Source: Pseudomonas fluorescens | GTDB lineage: Bacteria > Pseudomonadota > Gammaproteobacteria > Pseudomonadales > Pseudomonadaceae | Assembly (NCBI RefSeq): GCF_003732425.1 | Contig: NZ_MOBX01000013.1 | Span: 1,242,026 to 1,306,025 of the forward strand | Reading direction: 5' to 3' | Length of the DNA: 64,000 nucleotides | Part shown: positions 37,105 through 45,836 of the stretch, piece by piece | Position numbering within the stretch: the first letter of the stretch is position 1 | Layout: the number at the start of each line of letters is the position of its first letter | Made by a program: the position numbers and the translations under genes | Notes under the pieces: model-generated | The model's database searches: none | What the model saw: the letters and a program-made list of their open reading frames with translations, nothing else | Told to the model about the DNA's origin: nothing

Positions 37105-37917
37105 ATGACGGACTGGTTGCTGGATCAGGTCTTTGACTTCAACGGCCGACAGGTACGCTACGCCATACGCGGCGATGGCCCGCCGTTGGTGTTCGTGCAT
37201 GGCACGCCGTTTTCGTCGTACGTGTGGCATCGGATCGCACCGCACTTTTTCGCCAGCCATCGCGTGCATTACTTCGATCTGCTGGGCTACGGGCGCTCTG
37301 AGCAACCCGACGCCGACGTCTCCCTCGGCGTGCAAAACCATCTGCTGGCGCAACTGCTCGATCACTGGAATCTAAAGTGCCCTGACGTCGTCGCCCACGA
37401 CTTCGGCGGCGCCACCGTGCTGCGCGCGCACCTGCTCAACGGCAAGGATTATCGCAGCCTGACGCTGATCGATCCGGTGGCATTGTCGCCATGGGGTTCG
37501 CCGTTCGTGCAACATGTCCGCCTGCATGAAGCGGCCTTCAGCGGCCTGCCCGACTACATCCAGCGCGCCATCGTGCCGACCTATATTCGCGGGGCGATTC
37601 ACCGCGATATCCCCGACGACGAACTCGCACCCTACGTGCAACCGTGGCTCGGCGATCCCGGGCAAGCGGCGTTCTATCGGCAGATTGCACAGATGGACGA
37701 GCGCTATACGTTGGAAGCGCAACCGCTGTACCCAACCATCCGTTGCCCGGTACAGATTCTCTGGGGCGAAGAGGACCAGTGGATCCCCATCGAGCGTGGC
37801 CGAGCGTTACATCAAATGATCCCGGGATCACAATTCCACCCGATTGCCAACGCCGGCCACCTCGTTCAGGAAGACGCCCCCGAAGCCATCGTCGCCGCCC
37901 TACTGCGCTTCCTCTGA
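37105..37917 (+). CDS. Alpha/beta hydrolase with Asp nucleophile (epoxide hydrolase/haloalkane dehalogenase-like)
   Basis: A 270-residue alpha/beta hydrolase. The oxyanion motif is VFVHGTPFSSYVW. The nucleophile elbow reads VVAHDFGGATVL, so the nucleophile is Asp rather than Ser, as in epoxide hydrolases and haloalkane dehalogenases. The acid is in WGEEDQWIP and the catalytic His in NAGHLVQEDAPE. A cap segment with several aromatic residues lies between. Reaction on an epoxide or alkyl halide is inferred from the nucleophile; the natural substrate is unknown. The start at 37105 has GAGGACA upstream. It is monocistronic, bounded by a terminator and a REP-like element. Confidence 0.85.
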   Translation: MTDWLLDQVFDFNGRQVRYAIRGDGPPLVFVHGTPFSSYVWHRIAPHFFASHRVHYFDLLGYGRSEQPDADVSLGVQNHLLAQLLDHWNLKCPDVVAHDFGGATVLRAHLLNGKDYRSLTLIDPVALSPWGSPFVQHVRLHEAAFSGLPDYIQRAIVPTYIRGAIHRDIPDDELAPYVQPWLGDPGQAAFYRQIAQMDERYTLEAQPLYPTIRCPVQILWGEEDQWIPIERGRALHQMIPGSQFHPIANAGHLVQEDAPEAIVAALLRFL

Positions 37918-37934
37918 CCCAACACCTATCCACC

Positions 37935-38032
37935 TGTAGGAGCTGCCGAAGGCTGCGATCTTTTGATTTTGCTTTTTAAAACAAGATCAAAAGATCGTCC
38001 GAACGCGGCCCGAGCCTTCGGCAGCTCCTACA
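37935..38032. repeat. REP-like doublet, GTAGGAGCTGCCGAAGG family, with insertion
   Basis: The right arm is split by about 15 bases (CCGAACGCGGCCCGA) between ATCAAAAGATCG and GCCTTCGGCAGCTCCTAC, which breaks the otherwise perfect hairpin. The leader region 38033-38171 before codB holds no other feature. Confidence 0.85.
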
Positions 38033-38171
38033 TTGGGCCTCGGTCTGTTCAGGTGCACTGTTTTCGCGCCTGCCGACGCGACTCGTCTATACATAACCCG
38101 CGCCACCCGGCATTTGGCACGACCACTGCAACCCTCCCCCGCGTCTCCTCCATTTCAGCAAGGACCGCCCC

Positions 38172-39443
38172 ATGACGCAGAACGATCCCGGTAACGATTA
38201 CCCGCTCAGCGAAGTCCCCATGCATGCCCGCAAAGGCCTGGCCTCCACGGCCATGGTCTTGCTCGGCTTCACGTTTTTCACCGCGACCATGTTTGCCGGC
38301 GGCAAGCTCGGTGTGGCATTCAGTTTTGGCGAGATGATGGCGGTGATCGTCGTCGGCAACCTGCTACTGGGTTTATACGCGGCGGGCCTGGGTTACATCG
38401 CTTTCAAGAGTGGCCTCAACTCAGTGTTGATGGGCCGTTTCTGCTTCGGCGAAGTCGGCAGCAAGCTCAGCGACCTGATTCTCGGTTTCACCCAGATCGG
38501 CTGGTACGCCTGGGGCACCGCTACGGCTGCCGTGGTGATCGGTAAATATTTCGATCTCGACGAAGGCACGGTGCTCGGTTTGATGGTGCTGTTCGGTCTG
38601 CTGTTCTGCGCCACGGCTTATGTCGGTTATCGCGGACTGGAGATTCTGTCGTACATCGCCGTGCCGGCGATGATGTTATTGCTGATGCTGTCGATGTGGG
38701 TGGCGACGGTGAAAGTTGGCGGTTTCGAGGGTTTGCTCAGCGTCGTACCAAGCGGTTCGCTGGACTGGTCGACGGCGATCACCCTGGTGTTCGGCACCTT
38801 CGTCAGCGGCGCAACGCAGGCGACCAACTGGACACGCTTCTCGCGTTCGGCGCGCGTGGCGGTGCTGGCCAGCCTGATCGGTTTTTTCATCGGCAACGGC
38901 CTGATGGTGCTGATCGGCGCGTACGGCGCCATCGTCTACCAACAACCGGACGTGGTTGAAGTGCTGCTGTTGCAAGGTTTCGCCATGGCTGCGATGGCCA
39001 TGCTGTTGCTGAACATCTGGAGCACCCAGGACAACACCATCTACAACTTCGCCGTTGCCGGCTGCAATCTGCTGCGCACCGGCCGGCGTAAAACCGTGAC
39101 CCTGGCCGGTGCAGTCATCGGCACCCTGCTCGCGCTGCTAGGCATGTACGACATGCTGGTGCCTTACCTGATTCTGCTCGGCACGGTGATTCCGCCGATT
39201 GGCGGGGTGATCATGGCGGACTTTTTCTTCCGTTGGCGCGGGCATTATCCGCGCCTGGCCGACACACGGTTGCCGGCGTTCAACTGGCCGGGGCTCGGGG
39301 CCTACGCGGTGGGTACCGTTGCCGCGTTCAGCTCGCCGTGGGTCGCGCCGCTGGTAGGGATCGCCGCTGCCGCGCTAACGTATGTCATCGTCACCGGCGT
39401 GCTCGGCGCTCGCAGCGCGACCGCGCCACTACAAGACCTATAA
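38172..39443 (+). CDS. codB: Cytosine permease
   Basis: A 423-residue NCS1-family transporter with about 12 membrane helices. FFTATMFAGGKLGVAFSFGEM and FCFGEVGSKLSDLILGFTQIGWYAWGTA are classic CodB segments, and TQATNWTRFSRSAR and WSTQDNTIYNFAVAG come later. It imports cytosine by cation symport across the inner membrane. Codon AUG at 38172 follows AAGGA. The next gene, cytosine deaminase, starts 16 bases after the stop. The pair forms a codBA operon for cytosine salvage as a nitrogen and pyrimidine source. Confidence 0.95.
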   Translation: MTQNDPGNDYPLSEVPMHARKGLASTAMVLLGFTFFTATMFAGGKLGVAFSFGEMMAVIVVGNLLLGLYAAGLGYIAFKSGLNSVLMGRFCFGEVGSKLSDLILGFTQIGWYAWGTATAAVVIGKYFDLDEGTVLGLMVLFGLLFCATAYVGYRGLEILSYIAVPAMMLLLMLSMWVATVKVGGFEGLLSVVPSGSLDWSTAITLVFGTFVSGATQATNWTRFSRSARVAVLASLIGFFIGNGLMVLIGAYGAIVYQQPDVVEVLLLQGFAMAAMAMLLLNIWSTQDNTIYNFAVAGCNLLRTGRRKTVTLAGAVIGTLLALLGMYDMLVPYLILLGTVIPPIGGVIMADFFFRWRGHYPRLADTRLPAFNWPGLGAYAVGTVAAFSSPWVAPLVGIAAAALTYVIVTGVLGARSATAPLQDL

Positions 39444-39458
39444 AAAAGGATTCGCCTG

Positions 39459-40706
39459 ATGCACATCATCAACGCCCGTTTGCGCAACCAGGAAGGTTTG
39501 CACGAACTACACCTCGAAGACGGCCTGATCCGCAGCATCGCCCGGCAGACTGAAGCGCCGACCCTCGGCCCGGATGACCTCGACGCCGGCGGCAATCTGG
39601 TGGTGCCACCCTTCGTCGAGCCACACATTCACCTCGACGCCACCCTCACCGCCGGCGAACCGCGCTGGAACATGAGCGGCACGCTGTTCGAAGGTATCGA
39701 GTGCTGGGGCGAACGCAAGGTCACCATCACCGAAGAAGACACCAAAACCCGCGCGAAGAAAACCATTCAGGCGCTGGCCGCCCACGGCATCCAGCACGTG
39801 CGCACCCACGTCGACGTCACCGACCCGCAACTCACCGCGCTCAAAGCCATGCTCGAAGTGCGCGAGGAAAGCCGTCACCTCATCGACCTGCAAATCGTCG
39901 CGTTCCCGCAGGAAGGCATCGAGTCGTTCCGCAACGGTCGCGAACTGATGGAAGAAGCGATCCGCATGGGCGCGGACGTGGTCGGCGGGATTCCGCATTT
40001 CGAGTACACCCGCGATCAAGGTGTGAGTTCGGTGAAGTTCCTCATGGACCTGGCCGAGCGCACCGGTTGCCTGGTCGACGTGCATTGCGACGAAACCGAC
40101 GACCCGCATTCGCGCTTCCTCGAAGTCCTCGCCGAAGAAGCGCGCAGCCGCGACATGGGCGCCCTCGTCACCGCCAGCCATACCACGGCGATGGGTTCTT
40201 ACGACAACGCCTACTGCGCCAAACTGTTCCGGCTGCTCGGCCATTCCGGGATCAGTTTTGTTTCCTGCCCGACCGAGAGCATTCACCTGCAAGGGCGTTT
40301 CGACAATTTCCCGAAACGCCGGGGCGTAACCAGGGTGAATGAATTGCTCGAAGCCGGAATGAACGTATGTTTCGGTCAGGACTCCATCGTCGACCCGTGG
40401 TATCCACTGGGCAATGGCAACATCCTCCGAGTGCTTGAGGCCGGGCTGCACATCTGCCACATGCTCGGTTACCGCAACCTGCAAAGTGCGCTGGATCTGG
40501 TCACCGACAACAGCGCCAAAGCCATGCACCTGGGTGAGCGTTATGGGCTGGAACAGGGGCGGCCGGCGAATCTGCTGATTCTGTCGGCGGACAGCGATTA
40601 TGAGGTGATCCGCAGTCAGGGCTTGCCGTTGTATTCGATTCGCGGCGGCAAAGTGTTGATGAAGCGGCAGATGCCGGTGGTGGAGTTCAGTGGTGAGCTG
40701 AGCTGA
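39459..40706 (+). CDS. codA: Cytosine deaminase
   Basis: A 415-residue amidohydrolase-superfamily enzyme converting cytosine to uracil and ammonia. Metal-ligand motif: FVEPHIHLDATLT. Catalytic regions: DVHCDETDDPHSRFLE (His and Glu), TASHTTAMGSYDNAYCAKLF (His), and the essential Asp in FGQDSIVDPWYPLGNGN. The length matches E. coli CodA (about 427). It binds Fe2+ or Zn2+ in a TIM barrel and is cytosolic. Its RBS AAAGGA is 9 bases before the ATG. With codB it forms an operon ended by a REP doublet. Deamination by this enzyme also makes cells sensitive to 5-fluorocytosine, which is family knowledge. Confidence 0.96.
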   Translation: MHIINARLRNQEGLHELHLEDGLIRSIARQTEAPTLGPDDLDAGGNLVVPPFVEPHIHLDATLTAGEPRWNMSGTLFEGIECWGERKVTITEEDTKTRAKKTIQALAAHGIQHVRTHVDVTDPQLTALKAMLEVREESRHLIDLQIVAFPQEGIESFRNGRELMEEAIRMGADVVGGIPHFEYTRDQGVSSVKFLMDLAERTGCLVDVHCDETDDPHSRFLEVLAEEARSRDMGALVTASHTTAMGSYDNAYCAKLFRLLGHSGISFVSCPTESIHLQGRFDNFPKRRGVTRVNELLEAGMNVCFGQDSIVDPWYPLGNGNILRVLEAGLHICHMLGYRNLQSALDLVTDNSAKAMHLGERYGLEQGRPANLLILSADSDYEVIRSQGLPLYSIRGGKVLMKRQMPVVEFSGELS

Positions 40707-40725
40707 GAGGCGCACCGTGAATCCA

Positions 40726-40818
40726 ATGTGGGAGCGAGCCTGCTCGCGAAGAGGTCGGCACATCCGCCATCATCGCCTCAGACAGACCGCTTTCGCGAGC
40801 AGGCTCGCTCCCACAGGG
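40726..40818. repeat. REP doublet, GTGGGAGCGAGCC family
   Basis: Inverted arms after codA. A further stray fragment, CTGTGGGAGCCTGACTTGCC at 40858-40877, belongs to a different REP family (no inverted partner seen). Confidence 0.85.
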
Positions 40819-40896
40819 TTCGGTGTTTGAACAGGGTATTTGTGTTCGCACAAAACCCTGTGGGAGCCTGACTTGCCAGCGATGACGCCGGCGAAT

Positions 40897-41877
40897 TCAA
40901 CCCATCAACCGCGCCGCACCAAACAACCTGACCCGCACCAACTCCGCACCTGCGGCTTCGAGCAAAATCGGCGCCGTGCCGCCAGGCATCACCACCTGCA
41001 CTTCTCCCGCCGCCACCCAACCCACACGCCAGGCCGCGCAGGCCACTGCACTGGCACTGGTGCCGGAAGACGCCGTCGGCCCCTCGCCGCGTTCGAACAC
41101 TCGGGCGAGAATTTTTTGTGGTGACTCCAGCACCGCCCATTGCAGATTGACGCCTGCCGGGCATGGATCTCCGGCACCGGTGGGCATGGCGTAGGCGATT
41201 GCGGTCAACCCTTCGTTCAGCGGTGACTCACGCATCTGTTGATTGCTCGGCAACGCCGCCCTGTCATCCAGCAGCGTCACGCAATGCGGATTGCCGATGC
41301 GCACGAACTGGCTGTGTGACCATGCCGGATCGAGTGTCGCGAGTGGTTTTACCTGACTCACGTCATGTCCGTTGAAGTCGACGCTTTCCACGTTCTGCGC
41401 AGCCACTGCGCGAGGCCCGAAATCGGGTTGCCCCAGGTCAAGCCAGAAACCCTGAACGCCTTCGACTGCAGCCGGTTTCACCGAGGTCTTCACCGCTTCG
41501 CCCTTGTCGTGATGCACGCGCAACAACGCGCCCTCCTCCGGCATCAAGCCTTGCTCCGTGAGCGCTTGCGAGAAAATCGTCAGGCCATTGCCGCTGCGCT
41601 CGGCGAGGGTGCCGTCGGTGTTGACGATCAGCACGTCGAACGGCGGCGATGTCTGGAACGGGCCGATCAGCAGGCCGTCGCTACGGTGGGATTTGCTGTT
41701 CGCCGGGCGCTGGTCTTCGGGCCAGTCGCAGCAAAGTTTGATTGCTGCTTCGCTCCAAGACTGACGCGAAGAGGCGCATTCGGTGGCGCTGGCAGGCAAG
41801 GCAATGCCCGCGTCGCTCAGTGCCTGCGGCGAAATCACACCATAGATATTGCCGCGTGCATCGTAAAACTGCGTCAT
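40897..41877 (-). CDS. DapF-fold protein lacking both catalytic cysteines
   Basis: A 326-residue protein of the diaminopimelate epimerase fold. The first half-site, normally CGNGxRC, reads VNTDGTLAERSGNGLTIFSQ. The second, normally ERGxGxTxACGTGACA, reads FERGEGPTASSGTSASAVAC. The two catalytic cysteines that act as acid/base are both Ser at the aligned positions. FVRIGNPHCVTLLDD and DLGQPDFGP are also conserved. A classic two-base racemase or epimerase reaction is unlikely, so I do not call it dapF. It may be a Ser-based isomerase, a dehydratase-like relative or a non-catalytic binder. It is monocistronic, with codA convergent downstream, and has no lysine-pathway neighbours. Confidence 0.75.
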   Translation of the reverse strand: MTQFYDARGNIYGVISPQALSDAGIALPASATECASSRQSWSEAAIKLCCDWPEDQRPANSKSHRSDGLLIGPFQTSPPFDVLIVNTDGTLAERSGNGLTIFSQALTEQGLMPEEGALLRVHHDKGEAVKTSVKPAAVEGVQGFWLDLGQPDFGPRAVAAQNVESVDFNGHDVSQVKPLATLDPAWSHSQFVRIGNPHCVTLLDDRAALPSNQQMRESPLNEGLTAIAYAMPTGAGDPCPAGVNLQWAVLESPQKILARVFERGEGPTASSGTSASAVACAAWRVGWVAAGEVQVVMPGGTAPILLEAAGAELVRVRLFGAARLMG

Positions 41878-41926
41878 CAGTGTTTGTCCCTGTTGCCGAA
41901 GAAGGCCACTGTAAAACGCAATCCCT

Positions 41927-42018
41927 TGTGGGAGCGAGCCTGCTCGCGAATGCAGTGTGTCAGTCGATATATTTTTAGCTGATACGGCGCCTTCGCGAGC
42001 AGGCTCGCTCCCACAGGG
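41927..42018. repeat. REP doublet, GTGGGAGCGAGCC family
   Basis: Inverted arms in the divergent space between the DapF-fold gene and the MFS gene, so here the element lies in a promoter region and not at a gene end. Confidence 0.85.
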
Positions 42019-42115
42019 TAGGATGTCGGCTGTACTGCCTCGAATGATTGGCGATCGAACCTCGTCGCCGTATCACTGTCCTTCGGGGACGCGATGTTTT
42101 TTGCCAAGGATCGAT

Positions 42116-43267
42116 ATGACCAGCCTCAACCCCCAAGACACCTTCGTCCCCGGACGCCTGCAACAGATGTCCACGCGCATCGCCTTTTTCATCGCCGGGC
42201 TCGGCATCGCCGCGTGGGCGCCACTGGTGCCGTACGCCAAGGCGCGCGCCGGGCTGGATGAAGGCACGCTGGGGTTATTGCTGTTGTGCCTCGGGGTCGG
42301 TTCGATTCTGGCAATGCCGCTGGCGGGGATTCTGGCCACGCGCTTCGGCTGTCGGCGCGTAGCCACTGGAGGCACGTTGTTGATTTGTGCGGCGCTGCCG
42401 CTACTGGCCACGGTGTCGTCGATCCCGGCGCTGATCGCCACGCTGTTCATGTTCGGCGCTGGCCTGGGCACGGTGGATTCGACGGTGAACCTGCAAGCGG
42501 TGATCGTCGAACGCGCTAGCGGCAAGAACATGATGTCGGGCTTTCACGGTTTGTTCAGTCTAGGCGGGATTGTCGGCGCGGCGGGTGTCAGCGCCCTGCT
42601 CGGCCTTGGCTTGACGCCGCTCGCGGCCATGCTGGTGGTGGTCGTCGTGCTGATCGCGGCGCTGTTCAAGTGCGTGCCGCACATGTTGCCTTACGGCAGT
42701 GAAAGCTCGGGACCGGCCTTCGCCATCCCCCACGGCATCGTGCTGTTTATCGGCGGGATGTGCTTCATCGTCTTTCTCACCGAAGGCGCAGCACTGGACT
42801 GGAGCGCGGTGTTTCTGGCGCAGGAGCGCGGGATCGACACCGCGTATGCGGGGCTGGGTTATGCAGCGTTTGCATTGACCATGACGGCCGGGCGTTTGCT
42901 GGGTGACCGGATTGTACGGATGGTCGGTGCAACGCGGATCATTCTGTTTGGCGGTCTGCTGGCCGCGGCAGGCTTGTTTCTGGCGACCTTCGCGCCGAGC
43001 TGGGAAGCGGCATTGGTCGGATATGCACTGGTCGGGGCCGGCTGTTCGAACATTGTGCCGGTGCTGTATACGGCAGTGGGCAAGCAGACGGTGATGCCGG
43101 AGAGCATCGCGGTGCCGGCGATCACCACGCTGGGTTATGCGGGGATTCTGGCGGGGCCGGCGGTGATCGGCTTTGTAGCGCATGCCAGCAGTTTGAGTTT
43201 TGCCTTTGGCTTGATGGCGGTGCTGCTGGTTGCCGTAGCCATCGGCGGTAAAGTCCTGAAGGTCTAA
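42116..43267 (+). CDS. MFS transporter (YbjJ-like)
   Basis: A 383-residue 12-helix major facilitator. The N-half has RIAFFIAGLGIAAWAPLVPYAK and GVGSILAMPLAGILATRFGCRR (motif A-like). TVDSTVNLQAVIVE and MSGFHGLFSLGGIVGA follow, the typical YbjJ/fucose-permease-like subgroup signature. The C-half has ALDWSAVFLAQE and GRLLGDRIVRMVGATR. Substrate unknown. Start at 42116 (MTSLNPQDTF) is set by AAGGA at 6-base spacing; a 53-codon upstream extension is in the REP element and is rejected. The gene appears monocistronic. Confidence 0.87.
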   Translation: MTSLNPQDTFVPGRLQQMSTRIAFFIAGLGIAAWAPLVPYAKARAGLDEGTLGLLLLCLGVGSILAMPLAGILATRFGCRRVATGGTLLICAALPLLATVSSIPALIATLFMFGAGLGTVDSTVNLQAVIVERASGKNMMSGFHGLFSLGGIVGAAGVSALLGLGLTPLAAMLVVVVVLIAALFKCVPHMLPYGSESSGPAFAIPHGIVLFIGGMCFIVFLTEGAALDWSAVFLAQERGIDTAYAGLGYAAFALTMTAGRLLGDRIVRMVGATRIILFGGLLAAAGLFLATFAPSWEAALVGYALVGAGCSNIVPVLYTAVGKQTVMPESIAVPAITTLGYAGILAGPAVIGFVAHASSLSFAFGLMAVLLVAVAIGGKVLKV

Positions 43268-43269
43268 TC

Positions 43270-43302
43270 CCTGTGGCGAGGGAGCAAGCTCCCTCGCCAC
43301 AC
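43270..43302. repeat. Single REP palindrome, GGCGAGGGAGC family, between convergent genes
   Basis: TGTGGCGAGGGAGC-AAGCTCCCTCGCCACA forms a compact near-perfect hairpin between the 3' ends of the MFS gene and fecA. It is likely a shared bidirectional terminator. Confidence 0.85.
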
Positions 43303-43311
43303 TTTCAGAGC

Positions 43312-45738
43312 TTAGAAACCGACGCTGGCCTGCACAAAGAACGTCCTCGGCGCGCCAACATACATCCCCGAGTTGTTGTCGCTGGAGCGGGTGAAGTACT
43401 GCTTGTCGAAGATGTTTTTCACCCCGGCACCCAACTTCAGGTTCGACACCTGCGGGCCGAAGTCATAGCCGCCACGCACGTTCCAGGTTACGTACCCCGG
43501 AATGTCGCCGTATTGCCCGTCCGCCGTGCCATCGGTGATGTAGTTGCCGTTGAAACTGCCGTCGGCATTCACCCCGGTGCCCGGCGAGCGCTGCTTGGAC
43601 TGGGCAAAACCGTCGAGGTTGTAAGTCCAGCGGTTGATGTCGTAGCGCAAACCGACGGTTGCCACCTGACGCGAATAGAACGGCAGATCACGGCCCTTGA
43701 AGCCCGGAATCTCACCTTCATAAGTAGCGCGGGTGTAGGTGAAACCCGCGTTGGCGGTCAGACCGTCAAGACGTGGATCGAGCGCCGCCATGTCGTAATG
43801 CACAGAGGCTTCGATGCCTTGGTGCTTGGTCGCGCCGAGGTTGGTCCAGCCCACGTCGTTGCTGATGTATTGCAGTTCGTCGTCGAAGTCGATGTAGAAC
43901 AGCGTCACTTCACCGCCCCACACGTCATCGTTGTAGCGCGTACCGATCTCGTAGGTCTTGGCTTTTTCCGGCTCCAGACCATTGGCGGTCTGATCACCCG
44001 AGCCGCCCTGGCCGAGCTGGAAATACTGCAGGCTGCCGAACGAGGTTTCGTAGTTGGCGAACAGCTTCCACGCATCAGACAGGTGATACATCACGCTCAG
44101 CGCCGGCAACGGCTCGTTGCTCTCGATGCTGCGGTTTTTCGCCTGTACCGGTCTGCCGGCGGTGTCGAGCACGGCGCGGTCATGCCAGTCGGTGCTGATG
44201 TGTTCGAAGCGAATGCCGGGGGTGATGGTCCAGTTGCCGACGTCGATTTTGTTATCGATGTAGACCGAGTTGGCCTCGGTGCCGCCCGTGCGGTCCTGGA
44301 ACACATGGCCGTCGGAGGTCGGTGTGAGCACCGGCTGATTGTTGACCAATGCCACGCGGCTCGACGATTCGTGCATCGCCTCTTTCAGGTAGCGATAACC
44401 GACACTGACTTCCTGGGTGGTCTGGCCGACATCAAATACCCGCGATACCCGTGGCTCGATGCCCAGGGTGTAGTAGGAGCGCGGGTACGAACTGAGGGTT
44501 TTTTGATCGCGGGCGGCGATGGTGCTGCCACGGAAACTGTCGGTGTAATAGGTGAGGATTTCCGCTTGAGTGCGCTCGTCGATCTGGCGGACCCATTTGA
44601 ACGACACATCTTTGCGCCGCCCGGTGAACTGGTCGTAGTCACGCACCGAGTCGTACGGTTTGTCGTCGTACTGCTTCTGCGTCAGACCGCCGGGCATGTC
44701 GGCCGTGGCGTCGTAGTAGTGAAAGTTGAGGCTGAAGTCGTCCTGATCGGTCGGCGCCCAGTGGGTCTTGAGCAGCACGTCGTCGATGTCGTTGCCGTTA
44801 TTACGCTCGCGGTAGCCATTGCCGTTGACGCCGGAGTACAGCAACGCCACACCCATGCCGTTGTCGGCGGTGCCGCCGAGGAACGCGGTGTCGATGTGCT
44901 TCCAGCCACCGTACTGAGTGGTTTCCAGGGTGGTGCCGATTTCACCGGTGGCTTTTTCCGGAATCGCGCGGGTAACAAAGTTGATCACCCCGCCAACGTT
45001 CTGCGGCCCGTAACGCACGGAACCAGCGCCACGTACCACGTCGATGCTGTCGAGGTTGCCCGAAGAAATCGGCGCCATCGACAGTTGCGGCTGGCCGTAC
45101 GGCGCGAACGCCGCCGGCACGCCATCGATCAGCACGGTGGAGCGCGGCGACAGGCGCGAGGTCAGACCGCGCACACCAACGTTGAGGGAAATATCGCTGC
45201 CGCCGGTGCCGTTGGAGTCCTGCACCTGCACGCCTGGCACACGCTTGAGCACGTCACTGACGTTCATCGCGCCCTGCTCGACCATCGCTTCGCGGCGAAT
45301 CACCGTGCGCGCGCCGGCGTGGTTCTGCACCACGGCGGCGTTGGCGTCACCCAGCCAGTCGCCGACCACTTTGATGTCGGTCACGCCGAGTTCCAGCGGA
45401 CCGTTGCCGGCGGCCGAAGTCGCGGCTGGTGACAGCGTCACCGAACCTTCATTGATCTGATAGTCCAGACCGCTGCCCTGCAGCAATTGGCGCAATGCCT
45501 GCTCCGGCGAGATATCACCGTCGACCGCCGGGGCTTGTTTGCCGGCGACCAGGTCCGGGCTGAAAAACACTTGCAGCGACGTCTGCTGGCCCAGTTCGCT
45601 CAGGGCCTGACCGAGTGGCTGCGCACGGATATGAATGGCTTCAGCGGCAAACGCCAGCGGCATGGCAGCGTTGACCGCCAGCGCGAGAGCCAGCGGCAGC
45701 CAAGGGGATTTTTTGTTGTTGGCAGGGGTGGTGTTCAC
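43312..45738 (-). CDS. fecA: TonB-dependent ferric dicitrate receptor FecA
   Basis: An 808-residue outer-membrane receptor. After the signal peptide (LPLALALAVNAAMPLAFA) comes the N-terminal STN signalling domain, IHIRAQPLGQALSELGQQTSLQVFFSPDLV (about residues 35-105), which contacts FecR. The plug follows (VSDVLKRVPGVQVQDSNGTGGSDI, SPRSTVLIDGVPAAFAPYGQ, VRGAGSVRYGPQNVGGVINFVT), then a 22-strand barrel (NIFDKQYFTRSS) ending FFVQASVGF. It takes up ferric citrate (or a related ferric chelate) with energy from TonB-ExbBD. It lies downstream of fecI and fecR in the classic order. A ~100-base gap after fecR is compatible with transcription by its own FecI promoter. Ligand assignment rests on similarity as I recall it to FecA; xenosiderophores are possible. 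The start is GTG. Confidence 0.87.
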   Translation of the reverse strand: MNTTPANNKKSPWLPLALALAVNAAMPLAFAAEAIHIRAQPLGQALSELGQQTSLQVFFSPDLVAGKQAPAVDGDISPEQALRQLLQGSGLDYQINEGSVTLSPAATSAAGNGPLELGVTDIKVVGDWLGDANAAVVQNHAGARTVIRREAMVEQGAMNVSDVLKRVPGVQVQDSNGTGGSDISLNVGVRGLTSRLSPRSTVLIDGVPAAFAPYGQPQLSMAPISSGNLDSIDVVRGAGSVRYGPQNVGGVINFVTRAIPEKATGEIGTTLETTQYGGWKHIDTAFLGGTADNGMGVALLYSGVNGNGYRERNNGNDIDDVLLKTHWAPTDQDDFSLNFHYYDATADMPGGLTQKQYDDKPYDSVRDYDQFTGRRKDVSFKWVRQIDERTQAEILTYYTDSFRGSTIAARDQKTLSSYPRSYYTLGIEPRVSRVFDVGQTTQEVSVGYRYLKEAMHESSSRVALVNNQPVLTPTSDGHVFQDRTGGTEANSVYIDNKIDVGNWTITPGIRFEHISTDWHDRAVLDTAGRPVQAKNRSIESNEPLPALSVMYHLSDAWKLFANYETSFGSLQYFQLGQGGSGDQTANGLEPEKAKTYEIGTRYNDDVWGGEVTLFYIDFDDELQYISNDVGWTNLGATKHQGIEASVHYDMAALDPRLDGLTANAGFTYTRATYEGEIPGFKGRDLPFYSRQVATVGLRYDINRWTYNLDGFAQSKQRSPGTGVNADGSFNGNYITDGTADGQYGDIPGYVTWNVRGGYDFGPQVSNLKLGAGVKNIFDKQYFTRSSDNNSGMYVGAPRTFFVQASVGF

Positions 45739-45836
45739 GTCGTACGTAGTCCTGTGGATCGCAAGAGTGTGCGGCTGTTAATGCAAACCAGTTGCAGTTG
45801 AACAGGAAGACGATGAACTCGAAAAAAACCTGAATT

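Noticed and set aside
40897..41877. Annotation as dapF (diaminopimelate epimerase)
   Set aside because: Both catalytic cysteine positions are serine and there is no lysine-pathway neighbour, so the name would mislead.
43273..45432. A 719-codon open frame antisense to fecA
   Set aside because: It has no recognisable protein character and starts in a REP palindrome; fecA has STN, plug and barrel motifs on the other strand.
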